A DNA stretch of 64,000 nucleotides from Malus domestica (lineage: Eukaryota; Streptophyta; Magnoliopsida; Rosales; Rosaceae), in the NCBI RefSeq assembly GCF_042453785.1, contig NC_091674.1:26763001-26827000 (forward strand), in the 5' to 3' direction. Positions 27,107 through 39,500 of this stretch are shown piece after piece. The notes beneath the pieces were generated by a model, which was not told where the DNA came from, did not search any database, and worked only from the letters and a program-made list of their open reading frames with translations. The number at the start of each line of letters is the position of its first letter. Position 1 is the first letter of the stretch. A program made the position numbers and the translations under genes.

Positions 27107-28283
27107 CTGTACTTCAAATGTGTTTTTGTTGGAAACTTGTTTACTAGGAGCTGATTTGAATGTCTATCTTTTCTACATTCCGTCAGATATAGATTCAGAA
27201 AAGATGCAGGACACGAGCCATCCTGGGATCGTTTTATATTCTTCTTCGGTATATGTTGCATCATACTACTAAAGTGTTTCGATTTTTGCTTTTACTTAAC
27301 GAACTACGTTTTTCAATACTTGATAGTTTGAGAACATTTTGGATTTGCTCGAACACCGGAAATGCTTGTTATGGAAGTGCACTGGTTCTGGTCTTACTTT
27401 ACGTGATTATAGGATATCATATATGCTAGATTGTGATACACAACTTTGTTTGAGCTGTTCTTGATCAACGGTGTATGGAAAAGTGATTATCAAGCCCTAG
27501 GCCTAGCATCACTTATTCTTGAAGCACTTTTCATTTCTTCTGCTTTTCACATCACTACTCAGTGTCATGCTTGTGCATCGTTTCTCGATATAATCTGTGC
27601 TGCTGCTGCATCAACTTCCGCTGGATCGACTCAGTTTCGCAACTTCTCTACCTTCTTTCTGTGTTCATGGAATTTCTTCGTTTGTTTTCGGCCCGAATCT
27701 CTTCGGGCCTGTTTGGTATTTCACAGGCTTAGAAATTGTGATGGATTAGAGGTTAGATCGTCAGACTTGACCTTCAGCCCTTCACCCCCCTTGTTCCAAT
27801 AAGATTTGTCTTAGTTTGAATAAGTCGTATGTGGCATAAGATTTTTGCTTCCTTTTGATTGTTTTAAACTCAGAAGCTTGACTGACGTCGTTTTCAGTAG
27901 GCCTGAGTGGCCAATTTGTCCTCCTTCATGGAAAAGCATTATCTCAGATTCTCTCAATCAATGTGGTTGGTGCCAATCTGTTTACCTTTTTTTTCTACTC
28001 TCATATTCCTCTACCTTACAAAACATTAATTTTGTATATTTCTGATTAGAGGAACACGTTGTCGTATTTAAAAGATTCAGAGAAATGCTTAGCAGGCTCT
28101 CAAAAGTGCGACTCTCTGTAGACGTTCTGTCACATCGTATTTTTAACATAATATTTTAATGTTGGCATGAGAATTGACGTTTAAACTGTAGTGTCAGAAA
28201 ATCTATGAACAGTCCCGTATTTTCTCAAAGATTTAGGATCATATTATTAATTTATGCTAATTTGCCAAAGGAAAAAAACTAAA

Positions 28284-28431
28284 GGGATGTGATATTCACA
28301 CATCCAATTTTACTTCTCACACACCTTTTTAATTTTCGGCTGTCAGATCGGATGAATTGAAGAAGATTAATGGACAGAAATTATCAAGGGGTGTGTGAGA
28401 AGTAAAATGAAGTGTGTGGATAGCACATCCT
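28284..28431. mobile_element. Mutator-type MITE with 9-bp target duplication
   Basis: A 148-bp near-palindrome starts GGGATGTGATATTCACACA and ends CACATCCT. Its arms share TACTTCTCACACACC and the inverse GGTGTGTGAGAAGTA. It is flanked by perfect 9-bp direct repeats AAAACTAAA (28275-28283 and 28432-28440). Two relatives lie at 54348-54480 and 54522-54669. Confidence 0.82.
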
Positions 28432-28916
28432 AAAACTAAAATACTAAAAGGGGAAGAGAAGAAGAAGGAAGATGGTAGAGTGATTAGTCTATGGCAGCGC
28501 TGGAATTGATCATAGTCGGTTGGAGAGGGTTTCTACAGATTCCCTAATCACCACCGTTCATCTTTGTATTTAAGTTTCTCGTCGGTTCCACTGAAGCCCT
28601 GGGACCCGCACGTTCCGACCCGAAGCGTCACCTACAACCGTACAACGCCACTATTCTTTAATTTCGGAATTTTTTTATTTCTTTTTTTTTTCCATAATTA
28701 TGCCTATAAGTTAGGTTCATCCGCTCCCTAAAACATAAATAATGGATAATTATCAATAATTATATTAAAATAATAATAAAAAATCTTAATCATTAGGCAA
28801 TACCGGAACCACACCAAACGACAGGTCGTTCCGCACACAGAAAGTCACAATGGCCACCGGCAATCCCCGGTCACCTCATGTTTCCGTTACAAACTTCCAC
28901 CTATTAACGTCACTTG

Positions 28917-29001
28917 TATAAAACAGCCCGTTTCGCAGAGAGAGACGCAATTTTCTCCACTGGGGTTTTCCAAACCTCTACCTCTCTCTCTCTCTCTCTC
29001 T
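28917..29001 (+). promoter_or_regulatory. Core promoter of the gene at 29005: TATA box and CT leader
   Basis: TATAAAA at 28917-28923 lies 88 bp before the start codon. A (CT)n run at 28982-29001 ends four bases before it. The spacing suits a TATA-driven gene with a leader of about 50 nt. Confidence 0.65.
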
Positions 29002-29004
29002 TCG

Positions 29005-29433
29005 ATGGAAGACATTGACTTGGAGTCCATAGGCCATGGAGGATCAAGGTCGCGCTGCTGCTTCTGTATTCCGTCGTCATGGTCGCGGATGCGGACCTCC
29101 CAAAACGATGACCGGTGGTGGTCCCGAGGCATCAAGGCCCTCTACAAGCTTCGAGAGTGGTCCGAGATCGTCGCCGGCCCCAAGTGGAAGACTTTCATCC
29201 GCCGGTTCAACCGAAGCAGAAGCGGAGGCGGTTCCTCCGGCGGCGGCGGCAGGCACGGGAAATTCCAATACGATCCCTTGAGTTACGCCCTGAACTTCGA
29301 CGAGGGACCGGTCGACGAAGATGACGAAGCCGGCGGGTTCCGCGATTTCTCGGCCCGGTTCGCCTCGATCCCGCAACCGGCGAAGTCCGAGGGGCCGCCG
29401 GAATCGGGTAAAGAAGTGTCGGTGTACGGGTGA
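29005..29433 (+). CDS. Conserved plant protein of unknown function (142 aa, single exon)
   Basis: The frame starts MEDIDLES after a CT-rich leader and ends at a TGA. The centre, DDRWWSRGIKALYKLREWSE followed by IVAGPKWKTFIRRFNR, and the segment KFQYDPLSYALNFDEG are conserved in a small plant-specific family I recall as uncharacterised, so this is a real gene. It has no signal peptide, membrane segment or catalytic motif. A Gly/Ser-rich linker (about residues 73-85) separates the basic central helix from the acidic C-terminal part. G+C is much higher than in the surroundings. I do not assign a function. Confidence 0.85.
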   Translation: MEDIDLESIGHGGSRSRCCFCIPSSWSRMRTSQNDDRWWSRGIKALYKLREWSEIVAGPKWKTFIRRFNRSRSGGGSSGGGGRHGKFQYDPLSYALNFDEGPVDEDDEAGGFRDFSARFASIPQPAKSEGPPESGKEVSVYG

Positions 29434-30478
29434 AGAAACTGCGCCGCGACAGCTATCGTGCGCCAGGGGCGGGGGCGTTTTGTGAAAAGTCTGATTTTGC
29501 TGGAATGGCTGGTCAATGAACTGGCTAAGGTTTGGAAGGTGGAAAGGGTGACGTAACGCTGACATGGCGCCGTCACTTCATTTTTATTTATCGTTTTTGT
29601 TTTCGATGGTGTAGAATGTTAGGTTTTTATTTTATTTTTATTTTCTTGGTTTTTTGGATGGTGACGTGGTCGGGATTGGGTGTATTTAATTACAAAATTG
29701 TCAGACACTAAGAAGGTCAAAATTATCAAATACTATGAGACCAGTAAAGGATGAGGATGAAATAATATCTTGTAGATTTTGGATGATTCCTTATCAATTA
29801 ATAAATATATTATTTATATTTTAATATTACTTTTATTTGGCATTGTAATTTAAGTGTCGGTTTCTGAAACAGTCAAACCTAATTAGTGTGTACGTTTTTG
29901 GTCACTTAATTAATTATCTTTTCTTTGGTGGCTTTCTCTTGTGGCAACTGCAATGTTACGCAACAAGGAAGCAAGTAACTTGACCTATAACAACCAATTT
30001 GCAAAGAAAACTGTTTATGAAACAAGTGAACTAGCACAGACTAGGCCCTGCGTTAGACGATTGGTCACTGTCACGATTAATCTTCAAGCAAATGATATCT
30101 AGACAAAAAATAAAAAAGGGCGTTTAGCCTTATCTTGGCGTACGTCTAGCTTGCCTAAGTCACAACTCTCACTTAGATAAATAGAAAATGGATAACTTCC
30201 ATTTTATTTTTTTCGTTAATTTGAAAAAAAACTTGTTGGATACTTCAATATGTTCTAGTGCTTTATAATTTAAGGAAAATTAATAAAATGACTTCAAAGT
30301 TTTGAGTTTTAATGATAAGAAAAACATAAAAGGTAAAGTAAATAGTACCATGTTTGACTTTTTAGTATAAAAATGTGATTTTTCCTTAAAATAAATAGTA
30401 CCTCGGATTTTTCGTTAAAACTCCCTATAATTTATAGTCATTCTCTTTTGCAGTTTATATATCATAGTAATTGTGTGT
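29434..30478. other. Intergenic region before the hAT element
   Basis: This holds the 3' UTR of the preceding gene, AT-rich DNA and the second copy of an interspersed repeat (30276-30430). No coding signal is visible. Confidence 0.5.
30276..30430 (-). repeat. Short interspersed repeat, copy 2 (first copy at 3521-3695)
   Basis: Read on the minus strand it runs TTTAACGAAAAATCC ... CATTTTTATACTAAAAAG ... GGTACTATTTACTTTACC, matching 3521-3695 through its whole length. It lies about 50 bp from the hAT insertion at 30487. Confidence 0.7.
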
Positions 30479-31125
30479 GTTTTAAGCAATGTCTTAAAAA
30501 TCGATATTATCGGCGATATTTCGCCGATAATATCGTTTTTTTGACCGGCCGATATTTTTTTGAGTAAAATTAAAATATCTTTAAAATATCGCGATAATAT
30601 CGCTAATATCACGATATTCGTCGTCATCGCCGCCGCCGGGAGGTGAGAAAGGGAGGAGGAAACCACAGGTGGTGGGTACGAGCTGAACAACAGCAAAATC
30701 ACGTCCCCCAGGGTGTAGAGAGACCGTAAAAAGGCCCTAAGCAACTCGGCGGAGTTGCAGAGAAGAGATGGGGGGGGGGAGGTGGTGATGGTGCTCGGCG
30801 GAGTTACAGAGAAGAGATGGGGGGAGAACCGGAGAAGGATCGAGTTCGAGAGACTGAGGGAGAAGAAGAAGGATGGAGAGACTGAGGGAAGGATCCAGAT
30901 CGAGATCGAGATTCGAGAGAGTCTGAGGTGATGAGGTGACCCAGCATATTGGACGGACTACGGAGAGACCGGACCGAGGGAGAGAAGGAGGCGGAGAGAC
31001 CGTGGGAGAGACGGAGACGGAAGGCTCTGTGTTCTCTGTTTGTTGCGTGTGCGTGTGAAGGAGACGGAGAGACCGAGGGAGAGAAGGAGACGGAGAGACC
31101 GAGGGAGAGAGAGAAGGATCCAGAA

Positions 31126-31230
31126 AGGTATGCGTGTGTGTGTGTTCGTGTGTGCTTGTTGCATGTGCGTGTGCGTGTGCGTGTGTGCGTGTGTGCGTGT
31201 TGCATCGTGTGTGTGTGTGTGTGTGTTGCA
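31126..31230. repeat. (GT)n-rich microsatellite inside the hAT element
   Basis: A long GT/GTGC-rich run follows a GA/GGAGA-rich tract. The low complexity creates overlapping spurious open frames on both strands. Confidence 0.8.
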
Positions 31231-32678
31231 GAGTGTTGCAGAGGTGAAAATAGGTGAAAATAATTTTGCACCCAGATGTGAAAATAATGTGCCTGTGACT
31301 GTGAGATGTTAGGTTAGTGTGAGTGTGTGTGTGCCAATAATTTTGCAAATAAATCCAAAGAAAACCCACTGAAACTGAACCAAACTGTCATATGCCCATA
31401 CTGCCATACAGGCATGTAGCCTTACACCTTCAAATCACATGAGAATCATTTTCCGTGAAAAAAAATCTTGACAAGACAAAAAGATATATCCGTGTGTGAA
31501 AAAAATAGTGACAAGACAAAAATGTATGGTGGAGTGGTTTCTCACTGTCAAACCCATGTGTGTGTGTAAAAAAAAACACTGCCAAAAGTTCAAAACCGTG
31601 TACGTCCCAGAGGTAGAGTATCAGATTATCACACATTTTTTTTACCCTTCGAAAATTGAAAAACCTCTATTACACATTTCCGTTTCTTCTTCTTCCCTTA
31701 GCCCTTTCAGATCCTTTCCAAAACCTTTTCTCTCTCATTTATTCACAGACGGCAAGCTGCAGAGGATAGTCGAGGTTTTGCTGCTGCTACGTACGACATC
31801 GAAAGTTCCAGATTTGTTACATTTAAGGTAAGTTTACAAACTTACATTTATATTATTGTAATTTATACAACAACAACAAAATTTGTGCGGACCCATGCAT
31901 GAGATTCTTTAATTTTCACATCCTCACACTATCGTAAATGAACTTTCCAACACCAAAAGAGGGGCAAAACATTTACTAACTTTGCTTTATGGCTTTGTTC
32001 GAGCTCGTTTGCTCCTGATTATCCATTTTGATTAAACAATTTCTACATACCTCCCACGAAAAGGGTCCATAATCAATCATTTTAGTCTCCATTTTCAAAG
32101 AATATAAAAGAAACGGCAAGGAAAAGAAAAGGAAAGAATAAACAATTTTAAAAAGTTTTAAAACACTTTTCTCAAAAAACAAAAAAAGAAAAGAAAAAGG
32201 TTTTAAAAAAGAAAGAAGTTTGTCTAGAACACTTTATTAATTCTTAACAATTTGTAATAATATATAATACAAACACTAGTTAAGTTGGATATATAGATAA
32301 TGTACATATATAAGGAGGTTAATTATACAAAAAAATTTGTGTGGACCCGTGCATGTGATCTAAGAACCAAATAATATGTTAATTTTTTGAAGTAATTAAG
32401 TAATGTTGTATAATTATTCCCTAGGATAATTTTAATATGTTTAATGTTATTTATTATTTTATTATCAAACTGGTTATTATTCATTAATATTAGGTTTTAT
32501 TATTTCATATTATTTTTATAATTTCTACACCTTACAATCATTTTGTTTACTTCATATTTAATTCTTTTGTAGAATAACTTTATTATTTAGATTCTCTTAT
32601 ATAACCGTCACTACTATATTTTTTGGCCAAAAAATAATTGCCTAATTTCCATGCAAAATAAATACAGGTACGTTTAAG

Positions 32679-35600
32679 ATGTCTAAACGTGATCCAGCTT
32701 GGGAACATGGAGACCCAATAGACGGAAACAAACATGGCACAATTTGCAAATATTGTGGTCATGTAATGAAGAGTGGCGGAGTGACACTTAAGCACCATCT
32801 TAGTGGATTAGATCGAGGACATAATGTCCAACGATGCGATAGTGTCCCCCAGAAGTGAAGGCATTCATCACCACATTATTAAAAAATAAAAAACACCAGA
32901 AGGAAAAGAAAACATATGGAATGGAAAATATTCGAGCTGGGCTACGAGGAGAAGGCATTGACCAAGCGGTTGACAGTGATGATGATGACGATGAGGACGA
33001 ATGTGATGATGACATGGGACCTGAAGAACGGCGCAGTTTCAAACAAGCATTACGTGCCTCCAAACAGTCAGCATGGGAAAGAGAACACCTTCATAAAATT
33101 CCTAATAGAGGACAAGGTTCCGGGACAAGTGGTGGTGCACAAATGAGACGGGGAGGCAGTCTTAGAGAATCACAACCAACACCACCAATAGCCCCAAGTT
33201 TATATAACTCATCCAAAGCACGTCAAAAGAGTGTTTGGAGTTATTTCAAGGGAGGTAATGTGAAAGGGGGAATGGGGCGTCTAATTAGCAAGTTCTTTAT
33301 CTATGAAAATGTCCCTGCTGAGAAGGCATCATCACATCATTTCAAAAATATGGTATTGGGATGTCAATAGGCTGGTGTTGGAGTACAACCTCCCACTCCC
33401 TATGAGGTAAGAAACAAATATTTGGAAATGGAGCATAAAGACATTGGCGAGTATATTAACAAGTTGAGGTCAAAGTGGGAAACTAATGGTTGCACAATCA
33501 TGTGTGACGGATGGACTGGCCCAACCAGATTGTCTATCATAAACTTCATGGTATACTCCAAGGGAAAGACAATTTTTTTTAAGTCCGTTGATGCTTTAGA
33601 CCATATAAAGAACTACAACTATATTTACAAGTTATTGAGGGATGTAATCATGGAGGTGGGAGAGCATAATGTTGTCCAAGTCGTGACCGACAACGGTTCT
33701 GCATTTGTCAAAGTTGGAAAAAAGTTAATGAAGCATCATAATGTGTTTTGGACATCATGTGCAGCACATTGTATTGATCTCATGTTTGAGGCAATGGGGA
33801 AGAGAGAGAATATTGCTAATGTTGTAAAAAGAGCTAGAACGATCACAAATTATAATTACAACCACGGTTGGTTGTTGGCAAAGATGCTTGAATTTTGCAA
33901 AGGAGAAATTATTCGTCCAGCTACCACTCGATTCGCCACCAACTATATTGCATTAGACAACCTACTTAAGAAGAAAGCAGGGTTGAAGCAATTATTCACT
34001 AGTGAAGATTGGGCCAACCACAATTTGAGCCGCTCAAATGCAGGTCGTATGGTGGAAAGTATAGTGCTTGATCATGCTTTTTGGACTCAATCAGAATATG
34101 TGTGCCAAGTGTTTGAACCTCTTTACAAAGTTTTATGGATTGTTGACACAGAAGTGTATCCTACTATGGGGTCAATATATGAGTTGATGCATGTAGTGAA
34201 GGAGGAATTGGAAAGAAAACCTGGTGCAAGGTGGGTCATAAAGATAATTGATGACCGATGGTATAAAACATTATACCATGATTTGCATGCAGCAGGTATA
34301 AATTATGTCATAATTTGCAATTCATTTCTTTAGTTGCATAAGTATTTTTTCTCTTATTAGCGTATGTGTTTCTTTGAACAGCATATTATTTGAATCCTCG
34401 ATACCAATACAGACCCGGTGTTGGAGATGATGGTGCCCTTATACGTGCTGTACATAATGTATACTCTAAATTGGACCCTGCATCACCAGAAGTTGGCCAA
34501 TTTGGAAATGAGGTACACAATTACTTAAATTATAATAATTATTTTGTTGGATTAAACTAACACGATTTATTGAATTCAGCTAACATGGTTTAAAGATGCA
34601 AGAAGAACTTTTGGAGAACCAACATCAATTGCTGCTCGAACAACAATGTCTCCTAGTGAGTGTAAACATATTTCACTATAAGTTTATAATAGAATTTGTT
34701 CGAGTTATTAGGCTTATCAACATTGTTTTTCATTGTAGTTGAATGGTGGATCATGTATGGGACCGATGCACCAACTGTGAGAAAATTAGCAATCAAAGTA
34801 TTATCACAAACATCTTCCTCATCTGCTTGTGAAAGAAATTGGAGCACATTTGCACTCATACACACAAAGTAAAGAAATAGGTTGGCTCATAGTAGGTTGG
34901 AAAAATTAGTTTATTGCTACTACAAAATGAAGCTTCAAATTCGAGATAAGGAAGCATAAATAGATCATGTCGACCGTGGTGACCCACTAGATGTGTTTGA
35001 TATTGTTGGTGAAGATGATGATACAGAGGGTAACCAACTTTATCAATGGATTAGACCTCTTCATTTAGATGATGATGAAGGCAACCCAGCTCCCAGAGTT
35101 GCTGAAGAAGCACGTAATGAAGGGATAAATGTAGAAAGAGTATTAGAGGAGGAGGTGGGATCTAGCAGCGCTGACTCTTTGGAAGAACTTTTGCGCCCAA
35201 GACCAAGAAACACTCGAATTCCACCTTCTTCAAATCCTACACAACCACAACATCGTGCTGATACTAATGATAACTCTAGTACAAGATCAGGAGACTCACC
35301 TACCATTGGAGGTGGGAATGATGAAGGATACAGTGGAGCTGGAGGTAGTGGTGGTGGATATGGAAACTATTATGGACCACCTCCCGGATTTATGACCCTC
35401 TTCACTGGTGAGGCAAACTTCACGCATGCAACACAGGATGATGACCATGGCAGTAGGCGGGCAGGACCAGGAATTGGTGCCATATGGAAGGATTATACTC
35501 GTAGAGAAAGAGGCAAGGGGATTTTGTCAAGTCAAGAAGATGACTCGTTATCTAGAACTTCGGACTCTGTTGGAGTGGGAAGTAGTAACTATGGTTATAC

Positions 35601-35808
35601 TCATAATCAACCATTTCCCTACCCTTCATATCCCATTCCTGTTGGGATGGAATCGAGCGACTCATGGAAACAATCCCAGACTCAATCTTCAAATGATTTT
35701 GCTTATGGACAACCTCAACCAATCTCGGATCCATATGGGTGGCATGTTAACAATTACATGCAAAACTATTTTGGGGATTTATCATTTGATAACTACTCTT
35801 CACAATAA
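32679..35808 (+). pseudogene. Degenerate hAT transposase (BED zinc finger, DUF659, hAT dimerisation domain)
   Basis: A BED-type zinc finger starts at 32679 (CKYCGHVMKSGGVTLKHHL). The frame then shifts by an indel in a C run near 32847-32852, before VKAFITTLLKN. An acidic linker and a DUF659 core follow, including CDGWTGPTRLSIINFMVYSK and VVTDNGSAFVKVG, up to about 34303. After short introns come NPRYQYRPG, LTWFKDARRTFG and a C-terminal dimerisation segment with SSACERNWSTFALIHTK, then a long low-complexity tail ending at 35808. In-frame stops lie at 33368-33370 (TAG), 34870-34872 (TAA) and 34957-34959 (TAA). With three stops and one frameshift the protein cannot be made intact. The exon borders at about 34303/34382, 34513/34580 and 34654/34739 are my best reading. 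Confidence 0.85.
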
Positions 35809-36149
35809 ACTCACTCTACACATAGAGATGATGAAGATAGTGAAAAATTTGAACCTCATAGGAACTCTATGTGGTATTAAAGTGTAAAATATTGTACTAA
35901 TTCATTATATATAAATGATTATGGTGTGTTTAGACTTCTTTAATTAATTACTACATATTTTCTACACTCACAATGTTTGTCAGCTCGCTATATAATCAAC
36001 TTGATAATGTTAAATCCATCATGCAATGCATTTCCTTCCATGTAATTTTTATCGATATCGATATTATCCCGATATTTCTATCGATATTTCCGTGTTTTCG
36101 GACTACCGATATTTCCAATATTACCGATATTTAATACCTTGGTTTTAAG

Positions 36150-36534
36150 TATAAGTAGACATTTATTCATATGTTATAAAAATTTAATTACAATTAGATA
36201 AATCTCCTAGACCCCACCTAAATGCCTAGACACTAGACCCTTACTTGTTGCTTGACTAAGAACATCTCCAACCATTGGTGGAAGGCAAGCGCAAGGGCAT
36301 GTAAGTTGCCCTTGCTATTCACTCTGAATAGCACTTCACTTTGTGCAATTCCGCCCGTTTTTAGAAAGGGCAAGGGCAAGGTGGTCCGACTTGTGACTCT
36401 GCAAGAGTAATTCTGAAAAAAAATGGAGTTTGATGTTATTAAAGTTACAAACACATACGCCTATTAACTACTCGATGAACCTACAACTAGAGGAAAGCCT
36501 ACTCGAAGCATATGGTTTATACAGACATCTGAGT
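36150..36534. other. 3' flank of RDR2
   Basis: This short stretch between the hAT target duplication and the RDR2 stop codon probably contains the RDR2 3' UTR and polyadenylation region. No other feature is visible. The transposon lies within 400 bp of the gene end. Confidence 0.5.
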
Positions 36535-39500
36535 TCAATTTGTTTGGATTTTCGCCGACTTTATGCTCAGTAAAATATCACCCACAACCCACGGAAAGCT
36601 CAGGCAGTGCATGTCTTCTCGGAAATGCAGTGGATGATAAGTTACATGGTACCAAGCCGACGCCAGTTTCTCATGCTCACCGTCTCTGCAGCTACTCTCG
36701 AACCACCCCTTAGCTTCTTTCTGTAGGTTCTTGAATGTCAGCGATATCCGATCCTTCATATCCCCGTATCTCCTGTTATCACGTTGCAGATAGGCTGCAC
36801 GATATCGAAGATTGCCTGTCAATATTTCATCTTCGGTCCTGGCCCCATAGTAGTTCATTATGCTTTTCATCTTCTCTATGTACAGGTCTCTGTGACCTTT
36901 TGCGACTTCAAGAACTGACTCGATACCACCCACTTGAAGATCCTGATCGTAAGCTGCTTCAGCAATCGGCTCTGACCAAACCAAGCCCCTTTTTTCCTGC
37001 ACCACTGAGCCAACACATGCACGGTACAGCTTCCCTAATGCCCCGTTTGAGATGTACATGGGTTTTTCCCACCTTTCCATGAAATCTGGAAACTCTTTCG
37101 GTTTTAAGATCCGGGGCATTTCAGCCGGTGCACCAGTTTTTGCAAAGTCAACAGCCTGGGAATGCAGGTCTGCCAACTGCAGGCATTTTGAATCCAAAGC
37201 TTTGTCTGGTTCACGGTCAGCATGAACTAGATGTGCAGTAGAGATGGCACCCAAATTGTCATTTATCATGTAATCAACAAAGAATTTTTGAATTTCCTGC
37301 ACATTCAAGAATTATGGATATATTAACTAATGGATTTCAATCCAATTAAGACGCGGTCCAACAGAAATGACATTTAGATTGATGATGTATATGGAAGCTC
37401 ATATTCATTGCCATTGGGGAAGAGTTATAGTCAAATTAGGAAGTTACCTCAAATGTTACATCGTGATCCATCGTCCGAGGTCTCCGTGCAGAGTAGTCCA
37501 TGGGAGGTACACTACGAGGAGGGACCAGATCTTTATCCCAACTTATGAAAAACAAGTCTCCATCAAGATCACCACCGGAACATTCATTTGGATGAGGCCT
37601 GCAAAAAGTTTTCAACCACAATCACTAGACAATTAAACAGACAGTTTTCTTGCTCCACAGTATATGCTTTAACAACATCCAGTTCAATTCATTTGAGCTG
37701 ATGAATCACACAATCTTATTAAGTTAGATTAAATGAAAGTAGTCATGGAGTTCACAAGTCTGATGACTAGGAGCAGAGCCGGCCCTAAGAATTCGGAGGC
37801 CCCGGACAACACCAGAAAAGTCCCTACATGGCTACATATAACATCACCAAATAACTTTTTTTTATCTTCTATTCACGTCTGTGTATATAGATTATCAACA
37901 AAATTTGTTTACAGATGATTTGAAGCCTCAGTAAAACACAAACATAATATATTCTTTGCCAATAACTGTATATATAGTTATATACAAGTATTAAGTAATG
38001 ATTAAACAAGCGTAAATAAAAAAATCACAACCTTATTAACACAGCATAGCTACGTATGGAACCCAAGCTCTCCATATGTAAATCACCCAAAAAGGCCACT
38101 CCTACCGTAAGCATTTAATTTTCAGTTGGCCGTTAGTGTGATATTTATTGGTGAATTACAATCTTACAAACACCTACAAGACAAAAAAGAAATATTAGGG
38201 GATCTATCTTGACATATATGGGATCGAACCTGAGTCCTATTTGTTAAAAAACTAGCAACTACCGACTAACCACTGCGCTAGAGGTTATGATATCTTAGCT
38301 GCACTTCACTAATTCATATAACAAAAAATACAACAACAACAACAACAAAGCCTTTTCCCACTAAGTGGGGTCGGCTATATGAATCCTAGAACGCCATTGC
38401 GCTCGGTTTTGTGTCATGTCCTCCGTTAGATCCAAGTACTCTAAGTCTTATTTTCTTTCATATAACAACAACAACAACAACAACAAAGCCTTTTCCCACT
38501 AAGTGGGGTCGGCTATATGAATCCTAGAACGCCATTGCGCTCGGTTTTGTATCATGTCCTCCGTTAGATCCAAGTACTCTAAGTCTTTTCTTAGAGTCTC
38601 TTCCAAAGTTTTCCTAGGTCTTCCTCTACCCCTTCGGCCCTGAACCTCTGTCCCGTAGTCACATCTTCGAACCGGAGCGTCAGTCGGCCTTCTTTGCACA
38701 TGTCCAAATCACCGGAGCCGATTTTCTCTCATCTTTCCTACAATTTCGGCTACTCCTACTTTACCTCGGATATCCTCATTCCCAATCTTATCCTTTCTCG
38801 TGTGCCCACACATCCCACAAAGCATCCTCATCTCCGCTACACCCATTTTGTGTACGTGTTGATGCTTCACCGCCCAACATTCTGTGCCATACAACATCGC
38901 TGGCCTTATTGCCGTCCTATAAAATTTTCCCTTGAGCTTCAGTGGCCTACGACGGTCACACAACACGCCGGATGCACTCTTACCCTTCATCCATCCAGCT
39001 CGTATTCTATGGTTGAGATCTCCATCTAATTCTCCGTTCTCTTGCAAGATAGATCCTAGGTAGCGAAAACGGTCGCTTTTTGTGATCTTCGCTAGATTGC
39101 TCCGGTCATTAGTGTGGATAAGTATATAAATGGATAGAGATAGGAAAGCAAACACAAGATGTACGTGGTTCACCCAGATTGGCTACGTCCACGGAATAGA
39201 AGAGTTCTCATTAATTGTGAAGGGTTTACACAAGTACATGGGTTCAAGCTCTCCTTTAATGAGTACAAGTGAATGATTTAGTACAAATGACATTAGGAAA
39301 TATTGTGGGAGAATGATCTCGTAATCACGAAACTTCTAAGTATCGGAGTGTGGTGTCGTCTTGACTTGCCTTATCTGTCTCATAGGTAGATGTGGCATCT
39401 TCTCTGGAAGTACTCTTCCTCCATCCAGGGGTGATATCTTTAACTGGTGGAGATGCACAAGGTAATGTATCAATTTCACTTGAAGCTTACTTGTAGTTTC

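Larger units (their letters stand above)
26698..28910. other. Intergenic region with SINE and MITE insertions
   Basis: After the NFD2-like 3' UTR this stretch holds a SINE (26980-27106) and a Mutator-type MITE (28284-28431). Open frames at 27446-27802 and 27845-28045 show no recognisable domain, and their composition is not convincingly coding. The last part is the promoter of the next gene. Confidence 0.5.
30487..36141 (+). mobile_element. hAT-superfamily DNA transposon, 5.66 kb, with 8-bp target duplication
   Basis: The ends are CAATGTCTTAAAAATCGATA (left) and, inverted, CAAGGTATTAAATATCGGTA (right). They are flanked by perfect 8-bp direct repeats GTTTTAAG at 30479-30486 and 36142-36149, the hAT signature. 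Sub-terminal DNA at both ends is crowded with CGATATT/AATATCG motifs, which in hAT elements are typical transposase-binding repeats. The left 1.8 kb also holds a GA-rich tract (about 30830-31125) and GT repeats (31126-31230). The middle and right encode a broken transposase. One TSD-flanked insertion with a defective gene indicates an element that moved once as a unit and then decayed, or was moved by a transposase from another copy. Confidence 0.9.

Noticed and set aside
27446-27802. 118-codon open frame downstream of the NFD2-like gene
   Set aside because: No recognisable domain, promoter or conserved composition; likely chance in a moderately GC region.
30737-31369. Several overlapping open frames on both strands
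   Set aside because: They come from GA and GT repeats inside the hAT element and encode only His/Thr-, Ser/Pro- or Arg/Glu-rich low-complexity peptides.
38220-38290. Possible tRNA gene with perfect-looking A and B boxes
   Set aside because: The sequence between and around the boxes does not fold as a tRNA and it lies among transposon remnants in an intron.
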